Origin: Plantago major
Taxonomy: Eukaryota; Streptophyta; Magnoliopsida; Lamiales; Plantaginaceae
Assembly: GCA_026545765.1 (NCBI GenBank)
Contig: CM048840.1
Span: 85,960,877 to 86,024,876, forward strand
Direction: 5' to 3'
Length of the DNA: 64,000 nucleotides
The position numbers and the translations under genes are program-made. Position 1 is the stretch's first letter, and every line of letters begins with the position of its first letter. Below are positions 57,337-64,000 of the stretch, in pieces. The notes beneath the pieces are model-generated. The model did no database searches, was not told the origin of the DNA, and saw nothing but the letters and a program-made list of their open reading frames with translations.

Positions 57337-57824
57337 GGGCGCCCTGGCAACATGTTAGGGAGGAAAGAATAAGCCATTGGGTGCAACATTATTCCGTTCG
57401 GCTACGTCAATGGTTTCGTTGTAGTGAAATCATATAATGCTTTTAATTTTATGTTGTGTTGCGTATTTATAGTGAAATGAGTTAAAATTCATGTTGAAAT
57501 GAGATTCAAAATTCATGTCAGCCTATAAATCATCCAATATAAAAAATCTAAATTTTCAAAACAATCAAATAAATGACAAAAGTAAAGTAAATTTGCATAA
57601 TAAGAAGTAAAATTTTCAATTTGCAAACAAAAAATGACAAAACTGAAGTTATCAATTTGCAAATTAAAAAAAAAAAATTGCCGGTCAATATGGCCGGTTA
57701 TATCAAGAAATGTTTATTTTTGAAACAAGTTATTTCGATTTTTCATTATGTTTTACTAGTTTTATAAGATTTTTTAGGGGCATATTAGTAAAGTTACAAA
57801 TACTTGTGTTGCGTTTAGCGGCCC
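57337..57824. repeat. Right long terminal inverted repeat of the MULE
   Basis: It is the reverse-complement partner of 53561-54260, from GGGCGCCCTGGCAACATGTTA to the outer GCGGCCC. Confidence 0.8.
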
Positions 57825-58348
57825 ACAAGAAAAAGGCTACTAGCGTTTATTCTGATGTATAATGGTTCCAGGTTGGAGGTTGCAAGATTTCATTTTCCAT
57901 TAGCGTGGTTTTTGTAGTATGGGACTCAGGGTTTGGCACAAGCTCATATCTGCGACGTACGTAAGTTGAAAAGCCCTACCAGCAGTATGAAGTGTAATTT
58001 CACGCATGGACAGGATGACTTGGAAGGGGCTAGAAATTAGAGTTTACGTATACTAAATTGCTGCTGTTATGTTGTTGGTGAACTGCCTCTAAAGCGAAAA
58101 GCCTTTCTTTTTGCACTCCTCTTTTTAGCATGCTGATATACGTTTATGGGTTTCATGGTTTGACGTAACTATTTACTCCATAGCTGTTGGTCGCTTCTTT
58201 TACTCCCGAAAAACAAAATGTATTGGCTACTTTGTACTTATTTTTTACTAACTATATTAATTGAGTAGCTTTTGCGATAGATATGGCAGTCACATTTGTC
58301 TACAAACATGACATCAGAGAGCTTGCAAAAATGTTACTGTTTAACTTA
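57825..58348. other. Unassigned sequence between MULE and MITE
   Basis: No coding region is recognised. The base composition resembles UTR or unique flank rather than a repeat. Confidence 0.4.
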
Positions 58349-58451
58349 GGCTTTCTCCAGCAGTGTTGCAACTCCAAGTTGGAGTTGGTATTGGGACTCC
58401 AGTAGAGTCCCAACACGAGTCCCACCGTTGGGGCGCAGCCCAGCGCCCCAA

Positions 58452-58498
<47 letters not shown>

Positions 58499-59087
58499 CT
58501 TTTTCTTGTTTCTTTATTTAGATTTGTTTTTATTTTCTATTTTTGTTTTTTTATTTCTATTCCTTTTCTACTTTTATCTTTTTTATTATTTTTCATTTTT
58601 CTTGAATATTTATATATGATAATAATTATATGTAGCAATAGAAATATACTTATACATTACTTCTAAAATTTAAAATACATATAAAAATCACACTTGTAAA
58701 ATGTAGTATTTTAATTGTTGTAATTTTCATTTTCAATTATTTTAATTTTCAATTTCAAGTATTGTAATTTTCAATTTTAAGTATTGTAGTTTTTTTTAAG
58801 TAATGTAATTTTTATTTTCAAGTAATGTATTTTAAAAAAATTAATGTGATTTTGTTATAATTAATTAACTAAATTTAAAATAAAGTCAAGAATAAAGTTT
58901 AAAAGGAAATGAGAAAATAAAATGAAATGAATAATTAAGTTTGAAAGAAATGTTAAAAGAAAATAGATTTTGGGCCTCACTGTTGGAGTAGAGAATTGTG
59001 AAGAGTTGCAAAGTGAGTTGCAGTGAGTGGAATGCTGACGTGGCGGAGAGAGTGGGTTGCATAGATTTGCAACTGCTGGAGATGGCC
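58349..59087. mobile_element. PIF/Harbinger-type MITE, 739 bp, complete copy
   Basis: The left end GGCTTTCTCCAGCAGTGTTGCAACTCC pairs imperfectly with the right end GATTTGCAACTGCTGGAGATGGCC. TTA flanks both sides (58346-58348, 59088-59090). A poly(T) run of about 42 starts at 58457. The body is shared with 15292-15980. No transposase is present. Confidence 0.85.
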
Positions 59088-59107
59088 TTATCATCGAGCA
59101 GCTTAAA

Positions 59108-59302
59108 TTATTAGTACTACTACTACTGCTTGCTGCTGCTGCTCCTCCTGCTCCTGCTGCTGCACTACCACTACTACCACTACTACTGCTCCTGCTGCAC
59201 TACCACTGCTGCTGCTGCTGACTACTACTACTGCTACTGCTGCACTACCACTACTACTGCTACTGCTGCACTACCACTACTGCTGTTGCTGCTGCTGCTT
59301 TT
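59108..59302. repeat. Compound trinucleotide microsatellite (TAC/TGC type)
   Basis: About 195 bp of mixed TACTAC, TGCTGC, CTCCTG and CACTACCAC units. The frames across it (poly-Leu, poly-Tyr/Thr) are simple-sequence artefacts. Confidence 0.9.
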
Positions 59303-59655
59303 GCAAACATGTATCCAATACTTTGCAATCACTCACCAGATTCTTGCACTTCATAATCCTCTTAAACATCCTTGATCTGGGTAACAGACACAGTATTCAT
59401 GTATCCACCTCATCCAAAGGCTATTTGTCTTCCCACATAAGTTCCAATGTTCCATAGTAATTTCAATAATAAGGCCTTATTCCAATCTAATAGAGATATT
59501 ATCTGCAGTCCTCCCATTTTCTCAAGTACTAAAAAACATTTTCCCAAGAAACTGGTGATTTTCTCGTGATCTCTACACTACCAGACCACATGATGATCTA
59601 CAAATGGCCTCAATCCATTTAAGAACTTATTGGGCATAGGGAAGCATTGCAACCA
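59303..59655 (-). mobile_element. LINE reverse transcriptase C-terminal remnant
   Basis: The - strand across frames has QCFPMPNK, then GGLQIISLLDWNKALLLKLLWNI, the familiar plant LINE stretch (GGLGIRNL..WN.ALL.KLLW) after the polymerase domain. Stops and frame changes are frequent. No tail or duplication is seen; the adjoining microsatellite marks its left limit. Confidence 0.65.
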
Positions 59656-60649
59656 ATAGTTATATTTCTATTAATTCACGGATGAAAATGAATGTGGGGC
59701 TGAAATAAATGAACGAGATGCCGCGAAATAAGTGCGAAAAACTGCATATACTTGGTAAGGAAATTGATAGGATTTGAACTAAATAACTGCAAGGAAAGAA
59801 GATGCTAAAATGAGTGGTAAAAAGGAAAAAGAAAATTGGCCCGCTAACTTGGTCTTCCTTTTTATAATCTATTGATATATTAAAAGAAAACTATTTCAAC
59901 CCTCCTGAGAGGTGCCAAATCATTTAATTATGTTGAAATATGAGAGATTTTGATTGTTTGTTACAATTTTAAATTTGGTATGTTGAATGGGGAACATTTT
60001 AAGTTATTAAGATGTAGTGCACCATATAACTCTCATTATTTATTTTTAGTATGTTGACTCGATATATAATTTTTATTTATTCTCATATATATATTTATTT
60101 ATAAAACTCTGAAAAATATTTTTAACATATGTATAGATTCACCACGACAAGACGAATCCATAGACATCAAACATGAATATTTTATTAATTAATTAAATTA
60201 TTTATTTATTAAAATATTATTTTTATTAAATGACATAAATTGAAATAATGAAAATTTAAAAGTAGATCATTTATTAAATACTCAATACTTTCTCCATTTA
60301 TCAAATAAATCAATATTTATTTAGGTTTACAGTTGCGAAGGAACACCTAAAAAATTAGCAATAAAGTTACGCATTGGATTAAATAAAAACCATCATCTTA
60401 TCAACATTTACGTGAATTCTAACACATTTCTACTTTTTATTCATTATTTATTCAAATATTACGTTCTATCTTATATATTTACTACATGGAACATTTTGAA
60501 TATAAATTTCACTTTATATATATTGAGTTTGTTATGATTTTGAAATTTTACTTTGTTGGATTAGTAATGCACTATTTTAAGGATAAAATAGATATAGTTA
60601 GTAAAAGATCTTTATGTGCTGCATAGTCAATTGTGGCAGCAATTTGATT
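59656..60649. other. AT-rich intergenic sequence
   Basis: It contains an inverted partial copy of the unclassified 303-bp repeat near 60100-60210. No gene is recognised. Confidence 0.5.
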
Positions 60650-60920
60650 GTTCCCTGATCTTGGTATCATTCCAGTTAATTTTGATGCTACAGTCGAGTA
60701 GAGTCAACATAGATGTGGTATTGGTGTTGTTGCTAACAAGGGCCAAGATTATTGCTTGGTGTCCTATTTGTGTCGTATGGTTCATTTTAAAAGGTGTGGA
60801 AAGTTTGACTGACAAATTAGCAACTGAATTGGTTCGAAATTCTTAGTGGCAACATGAAGTAATTAATTAAAGGGGATTTCTCTTTGGTGATTAAATCTCC
60901 TAAGTCTACATATTATAGAT
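60650..60920 (+). mobile_element. LINE RNase H remnant
   Basis: PVNFDATVE, then CGIGVVANKGQDY, then a degraded middle and GDFSLVIKSPK resemble the start and later strand of LINE-type RNase H (NFD.....GG.G.V.RD..G ... EGDS..V). The match is weak and broken. Confidence 0.4.
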
Positions 60921-61489
60921 CTGCATCTTTTTCTTTACATTATAGCTGAAATCGAGGAATTTGATGTAGAATTTTGTCAATTAGTAGTAGCTATGCTCTA
61001 ATTTTATTTTTGATTTTTTCATGATCATTGTTTTGAACTAAACTAATTTGAAAATATGTTCTACAGGCATTAGTTGTTTATCCAATAGGTACTCGGTCTA
61101 TATAATTGTTCTATTATTAGTGCATAACAACATCTTCGCATTTACTTCAATGTGTTGAAAATAGACTAGAAAATGAATAAATGAAAAGGTTCTTATTGCT
61201 TTAAGATAGGTGACTAAAATGATCACAAACTGGAACACTGTTGCCCAACGAAGTACAAACTCCAAAATTTTGCCAACGTTACATATCTGATACTGAACAC
61301 GGAATTGACAACATGATCAATGCTCTCGGGTGCATTTTTTAAACCTCTACACTCAATTTTATGTATCTTTCACATATTTCATTTGAAAAAGTATTCGATA
61401 TACATCATTTAGTATCCATTATAATTATAGATATTCTACGGTAAATAATTTATTTTTATTATTATGGTAAAGCCAAACTAATGGAGCTG

Positions 61490-63370
61490 GTGCGAAAACT
61501 ATTTGGCGACATTGATCAAAATCATGGTGGAAGAGTACAATCCATATGCAAAAGTATACCAGATGGCCAGAGATCGCATCTCCCTTGATAATGCCCGTGA
61601 GGTAGGCCTTCGATTTATTGCATGACGTCGGGGGATGGACGAACTTAAAATTTGCCTACTGCATCAGAATTAACTGCTATAGTATAGGGTGATTACGATA
61701 ACTTACATGCAAAAAAAATCATATTATGGTTGAGATGTGGAATGGGGGCTTGAAGCATATAAGTGTGTTTCTTCGATGTTACCTTCTTTTACAATATCCA
61801 CTACTTTTCGTCCATGTAGAAGACGGATGGTATACCGATATTCAGAGAAGTATTGTGAGAAAGATGCCAAATCTTATTCTAAGGGAGTTCTTAGCTTTCC
61901 AGATACAAGATAGGAAGAAATGAAGGTCATCAACTCATACTTAGCAAGACGTCATTATTACAATTCATTGTTGATTCTTGAGGAGATATTATATTTGGAG
62001 GACTTTGTGCTCCGTTTTGAGAGATAGAAGAGATATACATTCTTCCAGTGGCTTCCATCGGTATCATATCATTGTTGCTTCTGGGGGTCCGAACTGCTCA
62101 TTCAAGATTCAATATACCATTGAATATCCATTTATACTCGGTATGCAGTAAGATTAAGCTTGACTCTGACGCAACCTGTCTACTCAATGAAACAAAGCTT
62201 ATTTTATGGGACGAGGCTAAAGTGACAGATATGCATTGTTTTGAAGCGGTTGATAGGAGTTTGAGGGATTTTATGCGTCGACCAGCCACACCATTCAGTG
62301 GTTTGGTTGTTATATTTAGCAAAGACTTTAAACAGATACTGACAGTGATTCCGGGAGGGTCTAGATTTGACATTCTTAACGCAACAATATGCTCATCCAA
62401 AGTTTGGAATTCGTGTGTGGTCCTAAGACTTACAAAGAACATGCGACTTCAGGTAACTAAATGTTTGTTTCATTTATGGTAATTTTGATTTTAGTAATTT
62501 GTATCTTTCTTTATATTCTGTTAAGTGTGTTTTGTGTTTTTTAGGCTGGTATGTTAACAACTGAGATTTATGAGATGGAAGAATTCACAAAGTGGATACT
62601 ACAGGTTGGTGATGGAGTTGGCGGTTATAATCACGGTGAGATGTATATCGAGATGCCATAGAACATTTCTATTTAAGAAGTGAGTGATTATATCCCTACC
62701 ATAGTCCAAAGCACATATCCATTCTAACTTGAGCATATATCTAATCCATATCTTGATCCACATTATTTCCATACACGTGCTGTTCTTACACCCACAAAAT
62801 ATATAGTAGATTATATCAATTAGTATGTTATGTCTTGATGCCTTGTGATTCATATGAATATTTGAGTGTTGATGTCATAAGCAAGATGTATGACCAGAAT
62901 GGATTGACATATGTGATATCGGTGGAAATCCTTACCACTATTAATTGTTCTGGGTGCCGAATCACATGATTGTTTTAGAGGTTGGATGTATAATCATGAT
63001 TCTGCGTAGGCTTTGGAGTTGTGCAATGGCACAAGATTAATAGTTGCTACTCTTGGTAAGCATGCTATAGAGCGAAAATTATTTATGGTCTAAATACATG
63101 ACAAAAAGTGTTTATTCATAGGATGATGATGAGTCCGTATTATAATTTTAAGTTCCCAACTAATTTTGAAAGGAGGTTGTTTCCTATTTCGTGTGATTTT
63201 CTATGACGATAAGCAAAGTCAAGGCCAGTCTCTTTCGAATGTCGGTCTCTCCCCTCTCACGTATTCAACAACGATGAGTTGTATGTCGCATTCACGACCA
63301 GGAAGGGCCTAAAGGTATTGATTTGCAACAAGGATCGTAATACATCTGAGCCACAAGAAACGTAGTTTAC
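61490..63370 (+). mobile_element. Decayed Helitron: Rep and PIF1-type helicase fragments
   Basis: At about 61530-61600 the sequence encodes EYNPYAKVYQMARDRISL, a segment of the Helitron-like N-terminal region. At 62048-62455 lies MASIGIISLLLLGVRTAHSRF, then LILWDEAKVTDMHCFEAVDRSL and FSKDFKQILTVIPGGSR, with NSCVVLRLTKNMRL (helicase motifs I-flank to IV; Walker B-like WDEA). A piece near 62600 reads EEFTKWILQVGDGVGG. Near 63275-63365 come DELYVAFTTRKGLKVLICNKD and TSEPQET, the protein's C-terminus. An intron-like gap separates the 62455 and 62545 parts. Many stops and losses make it non-functional. Neither terminus was found. Confidence 0.85.
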
Positions 63371-63431
63371 AAAGAGGCACGTGACATGTTATGAGTTATA
63401 TAAAAATTAGTATAGTTTGTAGTATGTGAAT

Positions 63432-63965
63432 CAATGTTGTCGATCGCGGCGCTATATATCGCGCGCAATCGCAAGGTGCCCGCTATAGGGCACCTCAGAG
63501 CGGAACACAGAGCATAGCGGCTTTACCATGACATACGCTATCGCGTCGTCGCGTCGCGGGCATCGCGCCCGCGATGTGTTTTTAGTTAAATTTTGTGGGT
63601 AAAATGCCAATTTTACCCCCACTTACAAAATATAGTGGTAAAAGAAGGAAAAAAATGGGAAAAAGAGAGAAAAAAAAGAGAGAAACAGAAGAAAAGAAGA
63701 AAGAACGGTCATTTGCCTCATTTCCACTATTCCAATGGATTATGGTAGCCTCACCTATTTTCCTTCACTTTGCTTGACTTTAGACTATTTATGGGTAATA
63801 TTATGAGACTATGGGTAATATATGACTTGACATGTATCTATAAGTTCATTTTATTAATTTTGCATTTTTTTTTCTTTAGTTCACTATCCCGCCCACGACG
63901 CGATCCGCGATCCCGGTTTTTTGGGGCCTGGCGCGACGCGTCGCGATACACGATTGACAACATTG
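63432..63965. mobile_element. hAT-type MITE, 534 bp, with perfect 8-bp target duplication
   Basis: Ends CAATGTTGTCGATCG and CGATTGACAACATTG are inverted with one mismatch, flanked by ATGTGAAT on both sides (63424-63431 and 63966-63973). An 8-bp duplication is the hAT signature. Subterminal regions are extremely CG-rich (CGCGTCGTCGCGTCGCGGGC; GGCGCGACGCGTCGCG), while the centre is A/T-rich. No transposase is present. Confidence 0.9.
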
Positions 63966-64000
63966 ATGTGAATATAATTTTTATTATATCAGTATTTGTT

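Larger units (their letters stand above)
53561..57824 (-). mobile_element. Mutator-like element (MULE) with OTU peptidase domain
   Basis: The ends GGGCCGTTAAACGCAACGCC (53561) and GTTGCGTTTAGCGGCCC (to 57824) are inverted and lead into long arms. Paired motifs are TTTGTAACTTGACTAAAATGCCCC with its counterpart near 57780, and AACGGAATAATGTTGCACCCAATGG (54193) with its complement near 57385. Arms are about 700 bp (left) and 490 bp (right). The - strand coding region from about 56590 to 54300 has, in order, a DNA-binding-like N-terminus, transposase, SWIM-type zinc finger and OTU domain, with stops and frame changes between parts. A clear 9-bp target duplication was not found. A CACTA end sits at the inner edge of the right arm. 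Confidence 0.85.

Noticed and set aside
53552-57834. 9-bp target duplication of the MULE
   Set aside because: Flanks (TTGATATTG and ACAAGAAAA) do not match; the exact ends or one flank may have changed.
58428-58619. Open frame rich in phenylalanine
   Set aside because: It crosses the poly(T) run of the Harbinger MITE; simple sequence, not a protein.
59130-59375. Leucine/tyrosine/threonine-rich open frame
   Set aside because: It is translated trinucleotide microsatellite with no motifs beyond the repeat.

Overview
The window is nuclear DNA of a flowering plant, very probably a eudicot. It holds small-exon genes with GT-AG introns, a plant initiator tRNA-Met, and plant transposons of nearly every class (Tat-lineage Ty3/gypsy, LINEs with RNase H, Stowaway, PIF/Harbinger, MULE, CACTA, hAT, Helitron). 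The species cannot be named from sequence alone. Host genes are sparse, about one per 8-10 kb, in AT-rich sequence.

Layout. 1-9530: the 3' part of an old Ty3/gypsy (Tat-like) LTR element on the + strand. It has RNase H, integrase, a long 3' region with an antisense gene that seems to have its own TATA box, a polypurine tract and a 3' LTR. 10944-14532 (-): plastid shikimate kinase, 10 exons, with a LINE scrap in intron 1. 15.3-19.0 kb: Harbinger-type MITEs, Helitron termini, and the initiator tRNA-Met gene (18320-18391). 19434-21292 (-): glucose-6-phosphate 1-epimerase, 8 exons. 25865-26932 (+): an intronless UBA-UAS-UBX (PUX7-like) gene flanked by two related Stowaway-like elements. 28123-33709 (-): a GT31 hydroxyproline O-galactosyltransferase (HPGT type), 12 exons, with an intron 2 swollen by tandem repeats. 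35.0-36.2 kb: a DUF247-like scrap and a Helitron helicase tail. 37007-39480 (-): a Bin3/MePCE-type RNA methyltransferase, 9 exons. 40.0-49.5 kb: a foldback element, a LINE with a clear target duplication, a Harbinger element, an unclassified tandem repeat and Helitron relics. 49842-52983 (+): a DHHC protein S-acyltransferase (PAT11-like), 4 exons. 53561-57824: a Mutator-like element on the - strand whose coding region includes an OTU peptidase domain, with a CACTA end lodged at the edge of its right inverted repeat. 58.3-64 kb: another Harbinger MITE, a trinucleotide array, LINE scraps, a decayed Helitron (Rep and PIF1 helicase) and a hAT MITE with a perfect 8-bp duplication.

The six host genes act in unrelated pathways: aromatic amino acids, sugar phosphates, Cdc48 adaptors, arabinogalactan glycosylation, RNA capping and protein palmitoylation. 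This is ordinary eukaryotic gene order, not an operon. For five of them I placed every exon by splice consensus and reading phase, and each sums to a whole number of codons and a family-typical length; the sixth has one exon. The most interesting features are the antisense gene of the Tat element, the OTU-bearing MULE with nested CACTA end, the intronless PUX7-like gene, and the HPGT intron whose repeats resemble its own 5' splice region.
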